Origin: CAMAVH01 sp035714115
GTDB taxonomy: Bacteria > Pseudomonadota > Alphaproteobacteria > SMXQ01
Length of the DNA stretch: 26,053 bases
Direction of reading: 5' to 3'
Assembly (NCBI GenBank): GCA_035714115.1
Contig: DASTMO010000053.1
Span: forward strand, 1 to 26,053
Within the stretch, counting starts at the first letter, position 1, and each line of letters starts with the position of its first letter. The notes below the pieces were generated by a model. The model was not told the origin of the DNA. It did no database searches and saw only the letters and a list, made by a program, of their open reading frames with translations. Position numbers and translations under genes: made by a program. Shown here in pieces: positions 13,698 through 21,238 of the stretch.

Positions 13698-14696
13698 TCA
13701 CATCCCGTTCACAGCCTTCTTGTGATAGCTCATGTCGATATATTTGGTCGGGTCGGTGATCGTTTTTTTCGGCGTGCCGAATTGAGCGCGCAAATCGAGC
13801 ACCGCCTTCATGCCCGCCATGTTGATGTCGGCCTTCTGATTGAGACCGCCCGCGCCGGTCGTCAGGCCGCCATAGATGATCTCGGCATCGGCGACCGACA
13901 GATCCTTGATGCGCGACTGCAGGACTTTGATCGATTCGCCCTTGTTGGCATAAACATAATCATGCGCGTTGGCGATCGCCTTGAGCCAGGAGACGACCTC
14001 CTTCTCATGCGCCTTGGCCCAGTCGCGCCGCACCACATAGGCCGAGCCCTGATAGCCGCCGAGCGCGGCGGCCGCGTCGTCGAGAATGGTGTAGCCCATG
14101 TTCTTGGCGTCGATGTCGTTCGGCGAGCCGACGATGGCGGCGACAGCCTTGTTCTCCTTCATTGCGGCGATGCGTTCCGGGCCGCCGCCGACCGACACGA
14201 ATTGATAGTCCTGGCCGAACTTCAGACCTTTGTTGTCGAGAATTTTATAAAGCACGAAGGCATAGCCGCTGTTGGGCGAATCGACCGCAATGGTCTTGCC
14301 TTTGATTTCGGCGTAGCTCTTGATCTCAGGGCGCGCGACCACGGTGTTGAGGCCGGAATGCACGCCGCCGACGCCGATGACATCGTAATTGGCGAATTGC
14401 TTGGCGCCCTGTCCCTCATGGAAGGCGACGACATTGTCGATCGAGCTCGTGCCGATGAAATATTTTCCGGCCATGAAGTCTTCCATCTGCGGCGTTGACC
14501 CCGATGTGCGGTCGAGCTTGATGTCGAGGCCTTCCTTGGCGAACAGGCCTTTGTCCTGGGCGATCCAGATCGGCAGGTTCGACGCGCCGCCGAACGAGAT
14601 CATGGTCAATTGCGTCTGCGCGGACGCGGCCCCGGCGGTCATCGCGGCGGCAACTAGCGAAGCGGACAGAAGTCCGGCGTGTTTGGCTATGCTCAT
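13698..14696 (-). CDS. NMT1/TauA-like ABC-transporter periplasmic solute-binding protein (orphan)
   Basis: The product is 332 residues with a clear signal peptide (1-27, ending ASAQ) and a type 2 periplasmic-binding fold of the SsuA/TauA/NMT1 group: ISFGGASNLPIWIAQDKGLF near 33-52, EGLDIKL, the GKTIAVDSPNSG segment and a VGSPNDID stretch. AGGGAG lies 6 nt before the start. Such proteins deliver sulfonates, nitrate, thiamine precursors or aromatic compounds to an ABC permease, but no permease or ATPase gene is adjacent. It is a monocistronic unit with a strong terminator. The ligand cannot be deduced. Confidence 0.87.
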   Translation of the reverse strand: MSIAKHAGLLSASLVAAAMTAGAASAQTQLTMISFGGASNLPIWIAQDKGLFAKEGLDIKLDRTSGSTPQMEDFMAGKYFIGTSSIDNVVAFHEGQGAKQFANYDVIGVGGVHSGLNTVVARPEIKSYAEIKGKTIAVDSPNSGYAFVLYKILDNKGLKFGQDYQFVSVGGGPERIAAMKENKAVAAIVGSPNDIDAKNMGYTILDDAAAALGGYQGSAYVVRRDWAKAHEKEVVSWLKAIANAHDYVYANKGESIKVLQSRIKDLSVADAEIIYGGLTTGAGGLNQKADINMAGMKAVLDLRAQFGTPKKTITDPTKYIDMSYHKKAVNGM

Positions 14697-14814
14697 GGAC
14701 GGCTCCCTATGGGACGGCGATTGGTTCGCCGCCGGTTATCGAACCGCCTCATTTTTAGGTCTTGTGTATGAGTGGACGGTTCTTGTCCCTCGACTATGGC
14801 ATGGAGGCATCGCT

Positions 14815-14843
14815 CTGGCGACTCGCGCGCGGACGCTTATAAT
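14815..14843 (+). promoter_or_regulatory. Candidate promoter of the dienelactone hydrolase gene
   Basis: A perfect -10 TATAAT (14838-14843) is preceded at 17 bp by CTGGCG (14815-14820), a weak -35. It lies about 60 bp upstream of the start codon in the 206-bp divergent gap. Confidence 0.5.
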
Positions 14844-14902
14844 CCTGCCCAAGCTCGCAGGGCATGCCTGCCGGCAACAGAAAACCAAGGGGAGAACACC
14901 GC

Positions 14903-15592
14903 ATGGCCACCGCCGTTCATGCCGGAAAAACGCTGACGCTCACCACCTCCGACGGCCACCAGCTCGGCGCCTATCGCGCCGATCCGGCGGGGACGCCGCG
15001 CGGCGCTGTCGTCATCCTGCAGGAAATTTTCGGCGTCAATGACCACATTCGCGACGTCTGCGACGGCTATGCCAAGGACGGCTATGTCGCCATCGCGCCG
15101 GCGCTGTTCGACCGCGTCGAGCGCAACCTGGAGCTCGGCTACGACGCCGCCGATCTCGATCGCGGCAAGAAGGCCCGCATGCAGCTGAAGTGGGACACGG
15201 CCCTGCTCGATGTCGAAGCGGCTGCCAAAGCGGTACGCTCGGCCGGCAAGGTCGGCGTGGTGGGCTACTGCTACGGCGGCTCGGTCGCCTGGCTCTGCGC
15301 CACGCGCGGCGACTTCATCGACGCCGCGGTCTGCTACTACGGCAACAACATCGCCGAATTCTCCGGCGAGAAGCCGAAGGTTCCGGTGATCATCCACAGC
15401 GGCTCGGAAGATCACAACATCACGCGCGAGAAGGCCGAGATCGTCATGAAGGCGCGCCCCGAGGTGCCCTACTATCTCTATGAGGGCGTCGGCCACGGCT
15501 TCAATTGCGACAAGCGTGCGGATTACGACAAGGTTGCCGGCCCATTGGCGCGCCAGCGCAGCATCGATTTCCTGCGCAAGCATATCGGCTGA
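14903..15592 (+). CDS. Dienelactone hydrolase-family protein
   Basis: The product is 229 residues from the ATG at 14903, with GGGGAG 8 nt upstream; an earlier in-frame ATG at 14864 lacks a good site. This alpha/beta hydrolase shows the dienelactone hydrolase triad in the expected places: Cys123 in GYCYGG, Asp170 in SEDHNI and His198 in GHGF, plus Glu41 in QEIFG, which holds the Cys in the resting enzyme. Family members hydrolyse dienelactone in chlorocatechol breakdown, but most genomic homologues are general esterases with unknown substrates, and no catechol-pathway genes are adjacent. It is cytoplasmic (no signal peptide) and monocistronic. Confidence 0.9.
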   Translation: MATAVHAGKTLTLTTSDGHQLGAYRADPAGTPRGAVVILQEIFGVNDHIRDVCDGYAKDGYVAIAPALFDRVERNLELGYDAADLDRGKKARMQLKWDTALLDVEAAAKAVRSAGKVGVVGYCYGGSVAWLCATRGDFIDAAVCYYGNNIAEFSGEKPKVPVIIHSGSEDHNITREKAEIVMKARPEVPYYLYEGVGHGFNCDKRADYDKVAGPLARQRSIDFLRKHIG

Positions 15593-15611
15593 GCGACTGC
15601 AGGACCGCTGC

Positions 15612-15640
15612 ACGGGCGAGGAGCAATCCTCGCCCGTTTT
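15612..15640 (+). terminator. Intrinsic terminator after the dienelactone hydrolase gene
   Basis: ACGGGCGAGGA (15612-15622) and TCCTCGCCCGT (15627-15637) form a perfect 11-bp stem with a GCAA tetraloop, followed by TTTT (15637-15640). Confidence 0.9.
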
Positions 15641-15643
15641 CAT

Positions 15644-16561
15644 TTACCTGACGGCATTGTCGGGAAAGCCGACCGGTTTTGGCGCCGAACGGCCTGTCGC
15701 CTCGCACCAATAGCTCGTGTCGTAGAAATGCTCGGCGGCATGGTGCGGCGGCGCATAGACGTCCATGGCGATGCGCAGCTCCATGTTCTTGCGGATCGCT
15801 TCCGGATTGATCGCGCCGTGCGGCACCACGCTGGCGTAAGCCTCCTCGGCGCGCTTGCGCGTGAAGCCTTCGCGCGACATCAGGAGCTGCAGCGTCTCCT
15901 CGCGATTTTCCGGCAGCAGCAGCCAATCGGCCGCAGCCGCCCAGGCGCGCACGAAGCGCACGACCAGCGGGCGGTTCGCCTCGACCCAGCTGCGCAAGCC
16001 CCAGCCGCAGGCCAGCGGCCAGCGCGGCACGTATTTCGCCGCGTCGGCGAGCAGCACGCCGCCGGCGGACAGCGCCTTTTCCGAAGACGGCGGCGTCAGC
16101 ATCGCGGCCGCGACCTTGCCGGCAAGAAACGCTTCCATGCGGATCGGGGTATTACCGATGATCTCGACTTCGTATTCATCTTCGCCGATGCCGTGATCGC
16201 GCATGATCTTGCGGCGGATGAGATCGAGATTGGAATCGCCCGGGTCGCCGGCCAACAGCTTGCCGCGCAGATCTTCCACGCTTTTGAGGCCCGGCTGGCC
16301 GACGAGATAGCAGCTCAAGCCTTCTTCGGCCTGCATGAACAGCACGTAATCGACATGGTCCGACGTCGCGCGCGCGATCATCGTGTCCGCCGAAGAGAGC
16401 GTGATGTTCCAGCGGCCTTCGGCCATCTGCTGGTTGTGTTCGGGCGCCAGAGTGGCGACGTGAAAATCGATCTCAAGCCCTTCCTTGGCGAAGAAGCCTT
16501 TGCAATCGGCGATGACATGCGGCGGCCGGCGGCGATAGCCGCTGATCGTCAGACGGTCCAT
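15644..16561 (-). CDS. NMT1-like substrate-binding-fold protein without signal peptide (orphan)
   Basis: The product is 305 residues from the ATG at 16559-16561, which has AGGGAG 5 nt upstream. A longer open frame (to 16672) adds a stretch that is not a signal peptide either. The fold is that of NMT1/THI5-like solute-binding proteins: ADCKGFFAKEGLEIDF near 18-33, SSADTMIA, a VEDLRGKLLAGDPGDSNLD segment, and an AFLAGKVAAAML stretch. Without an export signal it may be cytoplasmic: an enzyme (THI5-like pyrimidine synthases share this fold) or a ligand sensor. No transport genes adjoin. It is convergent with the hydrolase gene and divergent from the TctC-like gene. Confidence 0.82.
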   Translation of the reverse strand: MDRLTISGYRRRPPHVIADCKGFFAKEGLEIDFHVATLAPEHNQQMAEGRWNITLSSADTMIARATSDHVDYVLFMQAEEGLSCYLVGQPGLKSVEDLRGKLLAGDPGDSNLDLIRRKIMRDHGIGEDEYEVEIIGNTPIRMEAFLAGKVAAAMLTPPSSEKALSAGGVLLADAAKYVPRWPLACGWGLRSWVEANRPLVVRFVRAWAAAADWLLLPENREETLQLLMSREGFTRKRAEEAYASVVPHGAINPEAIRKNMELRIAMDVYAPPHHAAEHFYDTSYWCEATGRSAPKPVGFPDNAVR

Positions 16562-16704
16562 AAGCGCTCCCTTGATGATGCGCGCCAGCGCGCGCTTTTT
16601 GTCGTTTTCTGGCGCGGACCCTAGCAGCCGCTTCGCGCATCGGCAATTCGCCGACCAAAGCAATAAGGTCATCTATAAGATACTCATGTGCGCCAAGCCT
16701 GCGA

Positions 16705-16733
16705 TTGCCAGACGGCTTCAAGCGCCATAACGT
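16705..16733 (+). promoter_or_regulatory. Weak candidate promoter of the TctC-like gene
   Basis: TTGCCA (16705-16710) and TAACGT (16728-16733) are 17 bp apart, about 60 bp before the start codon. The -35 is good, the -10 poor. The remainder of the 232-bp divergent gap (16562-16793) shows nothing else I can name. Confidence 0.3.
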
Positions 16734-16793
16734 TTCGCCATCAATAAAGCCGGGGGACGATTCAAAAACATCCTCGGCAAGGGGAGAAACGTC

Positions 16794-17819
16794 ATGCGCA
16801 TCGCTATCGCCACGCTGCAACTCTGTCTCTTCGGCTTCGCTGCCGCGCTGTTCGCTCACAAGGCGACGGCGCAAGACGTCGCCGCCTTCTACAAAGGCAA
16901 AACGATCTCGATCTACAGCGGCCACAGCGCCGGCGGCGCTTACAGCGCCTATGCCCGCCTGCTCGAGCGCCATATGGGCAAATACATTCCGGGCAATCCC
17001 AGCAGCGTCGTGCGGCTGATGGAAGGCGCGTCGGGGCGCACGCTCGCCAACTGGATGTACAATGTCGGCCCCAAGGACGGCACCGCCTTCGGCATCTTCC
17101 ACGAGCGGCTCGGCCTGGAGCCGATCATCGACAGCGAAGGCCTGCAATATGACGGCCGCAAGTTCACCTGGCTCGGCAGCATGGATAAGCAGACCTTCGT
17201 CTGCGTCGCTTGGCACGCCACCGGCCTCAAGACCGTCGACGATCTGCGCAAGCGCGAGGTGGTCGTCGGCGGCACCGGCACCGACGGGCCGAGCTCGGTC
17301 TTTCCGCGCATGATGAACGCCATGCTCGGCACAAAATTCAAGGTCATCAGCGGCTATGCCGGCGCCGACGAATTGCTCGCGGTCGAACGCGGCGAGGTCG
17401 ACGGCCGCTGCGGCTTCGGCTGGGACAGCATCAAGGCGACCCGGCCCAATTGGATCCGCGATAAGCAGATCAACGTGATCACGCAGTTCTCGCTCAAGCG
17501 CATGGCCGAGCTGCCCGACACGCCGACGATGATGGAGCTGGTCGACAAGCCAGAGGACAAGCGCGTGCTCGAGCTCGTCTTCGCCACCGGCGAGATGGGC
17601 CGCCCCTTCGCCGCGCCTCCTGGCCTGCCCAAGGATCGCGCCGACGCGCTGCAGGCGGCTTTCTTGAAGGCCGTCGCCGACAAGGATCTGATCGCCGATG
17701 CGGAAAAGCAGAACCTGGAGATCGACCCGATCTCGGCGCGCGACATCCAGGCCTTGCTCGACGAGCTTTACACGACGCCCAAAGACGTCGCCAAGCGCGC
17801 CGCCAGCTTCCGCAAATAG
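16794..17819 (+). CDS. Tripartite tricarboxylate transporter (Bug/TctC) family solute-binding protein (orphan)
   Basis: The product is 341 residues with a signal peptide (1-27, ending ATAQ) and the Bug-family pattern: FYKGKTISIYSGHSAGGAYS near 32-51, a GNPSSVVRLMEGASG segment, a GGTGTDGPSS glycine-rich carboxylate loop, and a C-terminal APPGLPKDR stretch. GGGGAG precedes the ATG by 7 nt. Bug proteins bind carboxylates or amides in the periplasm for TctAB permeases, and very often, as here, no tctA or tctB lies next to them. It is monocistronic with a strong bidirectional terminator. The ligand is unknown. Confidence 0.9.
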   Translation: MRIAIATLQLCLFGFAAALFAHKATAQDVAAFYKGKTISIYSGHSAGGAYSAYARLLERHMGKYIPGNPSSVVRLMEGASGRTLANWMYNVGPKDGTAFGIFHERLGLEPIIDSEGLQYDGRKFTWLGSMDKQTFVCVAWHATGLKTVDDLRKREVVVGGTGTDGPSSVFPRMMNAMLGTKFKVISGYAGADELLAVERGEVDGRCGFGWDSIKATRPNWIRDKQINVITQFSLKRMAELPDTPTMMELVDKPEDKRVLELVFATGEMGRPFAAPPGLPKDRADALQAAFLKAVADKDLIADAEKQNLEIDPISARDIQALLDELYTTPKDVAKRAASFRK

Positions 17820-17851
17820 CCGGCGTTTTAGGCAGAATAAAGCGGCAAAAT

Positions 17852-17882
17852 AAAAGCCCGCCCTATCAGGGGCGGGCTTTTT
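17852..17882. terminator. Bidirectional intrinsic terminator between convergent genes
   Basis: AAAAGCCCGCCC (17852-17863) and GGGCGGGCTTTT (17870-17881) form a perfect 12-bp stem with a 6-base loop. T-runs follow on both strands, so it can end transcripts of the TctC-like gene (plus) and the hybrid kinase gene (minus). Confidence 0.9.
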
Positions 17883-17897
17883 GGCATCCGCACATGC

Positions 17898-20090
17898 TCA
17901 GGACGGATCGGAACTTGGCGCGTCGAGCACTTCGCGCAACTTGCGCGCCAGCTCGTCGCGCCGGTAGGGCTTGCGCAACAGCGGCGTGGCGCCATCGCTC
18001 CGCTCCTGGACGAAGGCGGCGCCGTCCGCATAGCCGGTGGTGAAGAGCACACGCAGGTTCGGGCGCAGACTGCGCGCCTGCGCCGCCAATTGCGCGCCGT
18101 TGATGCCGCCCGGCATCGCCATGTCAGTGAACAGCAGGTCGTAGTCGTCCGAGCGGCGCAGCGCTTCGACGGCGGCCGCGCCATGGCCGACGCTGACGAC
18201 GCGATAGCCGAGCCCGCGCAGCTGCGCGGCGACATGTGCGCGTACCAGATCGTCATCCTCGACCATCAGAATTTTCTCGTTGCCGCGCGGCGCCGCGCTG
18301 CGCGCCTGCGTCATATCGGCGAAAGTTTCGCCGACAGCGCGCGGCAGATAGAGCCGCACGACCGTGCCGCGGCCGGGCTCGGACTGGATCTTCACATGGC
18401 CTTTCGACTGCTTGGCGAAACCATAGACCATGGAGAGGCCGAGGCCGCTGCCCTTACCCACTTCCTTGGTGGTGAAGAACGGCTCGAAGGCGCGGGCTGC
18501 TGTCTGCGCGTCCATGCCGACGCCGCTGTCCGACACCGCCACCATGACATATTCGCCCGGCGCGACCTCGCCATGCTCGGCCGCATAGCGCTCGTCGAGC
18601 GTGGCATTGGCGGTCTCGATGACGACGCGCCCCCCATCGGGCATGGCGTCGCGCGCGTTGAGGCAAAGATTGAGTATTGCGCTTTCCATCTGGCCGGCAT
18701 CGAGCAGGCCGCGCCACAAGCCGCCGGCGAGCGCCGTCTCGACCGTTACATGAGTGCCGAGCGTACGGCGCAGCAGGGCATCCATGCCGTCGACCAGGCG
18801 ATTGACGTCCACCGGCTTGGGATCGAGCGTCTGCTTGCGCGCGAAAGACAGCAAGCGGTGCGTCAGCTCCGCGCCGCGCTCGGCGGCCGAACGGGACATT
18901 TCCGCCATGGCGCGCAGTTCCGGCCGATCTACCAGCTCTTCGACCAGCAGATCGTTGTTGCCGAGGATGACCTGCAGGAGATTATTGAAATCGTGCGCGA
19001 CGCCGCCGGTCAAATGGCCGATCGCTTCCATCTTCTGCGCCTGCGCCAGCTTGCGTTCGGCTTCCACCATCGTCTCAGCCGCTTGGCGGCGCTCGATCAG
19101 CATGCGGCGCAGTAGCAACGTGAGGACGAAGAGGATCAGGCTGACCAAGCCGCCGCCGACCAGGATGGCTTGCGGATCCAACGAATCGTTGGCGTCGCGA
19201 AACGCCGCCGAATCGGTGAAGCGCAGCGTCCAGTCGCGCCCGCCGAAAGAAAGGCTGCGCACCGCTTCGCGCGATCCTTCATCCGCGCCGGGCAAAGCGC
19301 GGTCGTACATCAGCCGGTCGGGCGTCGCCCCGCCGTCATATATCGTGAAGCTCGCCAATGCGCGCTCGCCAGCGAGAATGCCGTTCATCAGATCGTACAT
19401 GCGGAACGGCGCATAGACGAAGCCGGCGATGCGCGCGCGCCGCTCCTCCAGCGTTGCGGCCACGCCGCCTCGGAAGAACGGCAAGAACATGGAGAATCCA
19501 GGCTGCGGCGCGTCCTGCGGCTCCTGCACTAGGCGGATGCGCGCCGTGATGGACGCCTCTCCGCTATCGCGCGCGCGCACAAGCGCGGCGCGGCGCGTTT
19601 CCTCGGACAGCACGTCATACCCCAGGGCGCGGCGGGTGCGTTGGTTCAACGGCTCGATATAGAGGATCGGCGCGTAGGTTTCCCGCGCGCCGGGGGGATA
19701 GACGACATATTCGGGAAAGCCTTCGGCGCGCGTCTCGCGCTCCAGCGTCGCTTTGCCGTCCGCCGTCACCAATTGGATGTAGCCGAAGGCCTGCACACCC
19801 GGATAGTTCTGCTGCAGGCTGAGAATATCGACATAGGATTTGAATTCGCCGCGCGTCACATCGTCCGAGCCGATGAAAAGCCCGAGGCCGCCGCGCAGCA
19901 TCAATTCATAGGCGCGCAGCCGAGTCTCGATGGCGCGCGTCGTCGCGTCGGCTTCCTCGCTGAAGCGCTGGCCGACGCGTTCATCCACCACCCGGTCGAT
20001 CGCCACCCAGCCGAGCGCAGTCGCCGCGAGCGACAGCGCCAGCACCAGATAAGGCGCCAGCGACAGATAGTAGCTTTTCCAATTTCTCAT
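17898..20090 (-). CDS. CHASE-domain hybrid sensor histidine kinase with receiver domain
   Basis: The product is 730 residues from the ATG at 20088-20090 (GGGGAA 7 nt upstream); the longer frame adds an unlikely Arg-rich leader. Order of parts: membrane helix at about 12-34; periplasmic CHASE domain at about 45-300; second membrane helix at about 307-328; short coiled-coil; HisKA with phosphoacceptor His366 (GGVAHDFNN); HATPase with NARDAM (N box near 478), DSGVGM (521-526) and GKGSGLGLS (545-553); and a C-terminal receiver with acidic EDDD (611-614), phosphoacceptor Asp656 in FTDMAMP and Lys707. CHASE domains sense small ligands outside the membrane. The receiver has no output domain and no response regulator is next door, so the partner lies elsewhere. 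A TATGAT -10-like box is at 20142-20147 on the minus strand. Confidence 0.92.
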   Translation of the reverse strand: MRNWKSYYLSLAPYLVLALSLAATALGWVAIDRVVDERVGQRFSEEADATTRAIETRLRAYELMLRGGLGLFIGSDDVTRGEFKSYVDILSLQQNYPGVQAFGYIQLVTADGKATLERETRAEGFPEYVVYPPGARETYAPILYIEPLNQRTRRALGYDVLSEETRRAALVRARDSGEASITARIRLVQEPQDAPQPGFSMFLPFFRGGVAATLEERRARIAGFVYAPFRMYDLMNGILAGERALASFTIYDGGATPDRLMYDRALPGADEGSREAVRSLSFGGRDWTLRFTDSAAFRDANDSLDPQAILVGGGLVSLILFVLTLLLRRMLIERRQAAETMVEAERKLAQAQKMEAIGHLTGGVAHDFNNLLQVILGNNDLLVEELVDRPELRAMAEMSRSAAERGAELTHRLLSFARKQTLDPKPVDVNRLVDGMDALLRRTLGTHVTVETALAGGLWRGLLDAGQMESAILNLCLNARDAMPDGGRVVIETANATLDERYAAEHGEVAPGEYVMVAVSDSGVGMDAQTAARAFEPFFTTKEVGKGSGLGLSMVYGFAKQSKGHVKIQSEPGRGTVVRLYLPRAVGETFADMTQARSAAPRGNEKILMVEDDDLVRAHVAAQLRGLGYRVVSVGHGAAAVEALRRSDDYDLLFTDMAMPGGINGAQLAAQARSLRPNLRVLFTTGYADGAAFVQERSDGATPLLRKPYRRDELARKLREVLDAPSSDPS

Positions 20091-20176
20091 CGCGTCTTCC
20101 CCGGCGCGCGCGAATCTTCGTCCGCGCGCGGCTTGCGCGCCATCATAGCGCAAGCCCGGCTCATCCAGGAGGGACG

Positions 20177-20207
20177 AAAACGGCCCGTCCCTCGCGGGGC
20201 GGGCCGT
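20177..20207 (-). terminator. Intrinsic terminator of the cytoplasmic PRC-barrel gene
   Basis: ACGGCCCGTCCC (20180-20191) and GGGGCGGGCCGT (20196-20207) form a 12-bp stem with one G-T pair and a TCGC loop. Read on the minus strand it ends in TTTT (20177-20180), 26 bp after the gene stop. Confidence 0.85.
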
Positions 20208-20233
20208 GTCGCCGAAGGCGCGACTGGACGAAA

Positions 20234-20599
20234 TCAATCCATCCAGTAGGTCGGCACCTTGTAATAGCTGTCGACGCCGCGGCCGTAAGTCGGCGTCCAC
20301 TCGACATCGTCGTCGTAACCCGGCGCCTCCTCGAGCTGCTTCTTGTCGAGGTTCACGACATAGCCTTCCTTCTGCTTGTCGTAGGTCAGCACCGACCAGG
20401 GCAGCGGGTGGTGCTTGTGCCCGAGGCCGAGAAAGCCGCCGAACGCCATAACGGCGTAGAGCGAACGACCGCTCACCTTGTCAATGATGATGTCTTCGAT
20501 GCTGCCCAGCTTTTCGCCCGCCGCATTATAGACATCCGTGTCGATAACCTTCTCGGCGGGAATCGCCGAGCCGCTGGTGACCTGAGTGATCTCCGTCAT
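20234..20599 (-). CDS. Cytoplasmic PRC-barrel protein
   Basis: The product is 121 residues with AGGAGG 5 nt before the ATG. No signal peptide. The PRC-barrel spans about 10-85 (IPAEKVIDTDVYNAAGEKLG, then IEDIIIDKVSGRSLYAVMAF and GGFLGLGHKHHPLPW), followed by an acidic and aromatic tail (EEAPGYDDDVEWTP...YYKVPTYW). This exact layout is common among alphaproteobacterial stress-associated PRC proteins of unknown biochemical role. A 12-bp palindrome GTTCCGCGGAAC (20620-20631) lies about 20 bp upstream of the start codon and could be an operator. It has its own terminator and is monocistronic. It is distantly related to the exported PRC protein at 13000-13521. Confidence 0.87.
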   Translation of the reverse strand: MTEITQVTSGSAIPAEKVIDTDVYNAAGEKLGSIEDIIIDKVSGRSLYAVMAFGGFLGLGHKHHPLPWSVLTYDKQKEGYVVNLDKKQLEEAPGYDDDVEWTPTYGRGVDSYYKVPTYWMD

Positions 20600-20675
20600 G
20601 GCATCCTCCTGTTTGCGAGGTTCCGCGGAACGCGCGTGGCGCGACCGTGGGGATGAAGGAGCAACGAGAAGAAGT

Positions 20676-20702
20676 GCCCGCCGTTCCGATGGAACGGCGG
20701 GC
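20676..20702 (-). terminator. Strong hairpin downstream of the DUF305 gene (probable terminator)
   Basis: GCCCGCCGTTCC (20676-20687) and GGAACGGCGGGC (20691-20702) form a perfect 12-bp stem with a 3-base loop, starting 12 bp past the DUF305 stop. On the minus strand only a T/C-mixed stretch follows, so termination may be less efficient. Confidence 0.6.
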
Positions 20703-20713
20703 GCAGTCGAAGA

Positions 20714-21100
20714 TCAGCGTTTGGGACGCGCGGCGAGCCAGTTCTTGAGAAATGCGATCTCGCGTTCCTGCGCCTCGATGATCTCGCGCGACAGTTTGGC
20801 GATTGCCGGATCGTTCTCGCCGCTGGCGAGATAGGCCTTGGCCATGTCGATGGCCGCCTGATGATGCGGAATCATCATGGTCGCGAAATCCACCCCGGGC
20901 GCGCCGCTCATCGGCATGGCCGCCATGTCGCGATCCATTTTCTTCATGGCGTCCATGTAGGACATCGAGGCGGCGCTCATCACCGGCGCGCCCACCGTCG
21001 CGGAGCCGTGGCCGGCGCCATGTCCGGTCTGGGCCAGAGCGGGCGTGGCAGCAAGGCCGGTCGCGAGCAGGATGGCGGATAGGGTCAGGCGGGGGTGCAT
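20714..21100 (-). CDS. Exported DUF305 protein (CopM-like, probable periplasmic copper-binding)
   Basis: The product is 128 residues with GAGGAG 7 nt before the start. A signal peptide (1-24, ending ALAQ) is followed by a His/Gly segment (GHGAGHG), a Met-rich stretch (MSYMDAMKKMDRDMAAMPM, about 48-64) and the DUF305 core MMIPHHQAAIDMAK followed by an acidic helix pair (EIIEAQEREIAFLKNWL). DUF305 belongs to the ferritin-like four-helix group; the cyanobacterial member CopM binds copper in the periplasm. The Met and His content fits copper binding. The promoter at 21131-21161 has the CueR/MerR architecture, which supports a role in copper tolerance; this is inference. Confidence 0.88.
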   Translation of the reverse strand: MHPRLTLSAILLATGLAATPALAQTGHGAGHGSATVGAPVMSAASMSYMDAMKKMDRDMAAMPMSGAPGVDFATMMIPHHQAAIDMAKAYLASGENDPAIAKLSREIIEAQEREIAFLKNWLAARPKR

Positions 21101-21130
21101 GGGTCATCTCCTCAGGGGGCAGTTCAGCTC

Positions 21131-21161
21131 AGGCTGCAGCTTCCCATAGGGGCAAGGTCAA
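21131..21161 (-). promoter_or_regulatory. MerR/CueR-type promoter (19-bp spacer) of the DUF305 gene
   Basis: On the minus strand TTGACC (21156-21161) and CAGCCT (21131-21136) are 19 bp apart, the over-long spacing of MerR-family promoters. The spacer holds an imperfect dyad, ACCTTGCCC-cta-TGGGAAGCT, resembling CueR boxes of the ACCTTCC...GGAAGGT type. The expected start of transcription is about 24 nt before the ATG. No MerR-family gene is in the window. Confidence 0.6.
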
Positions 21162-21238
21162 GCTCCCTGCCCGGCCGCGCCCGGATCGCAAGCGTGCGAT
21201 TTGCGCGGCGCGGCGAACAGGCTTATTGATGGCGCGAC

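Noticed and set aside
16585..16606. GCGCG hairpin followed by TTTTT on the plus strand
   Set aside because: No plus-strand gene ends upstream of it; on the minus strand it is in a 5' leader without a T-run. Likely a chance GC repeat.
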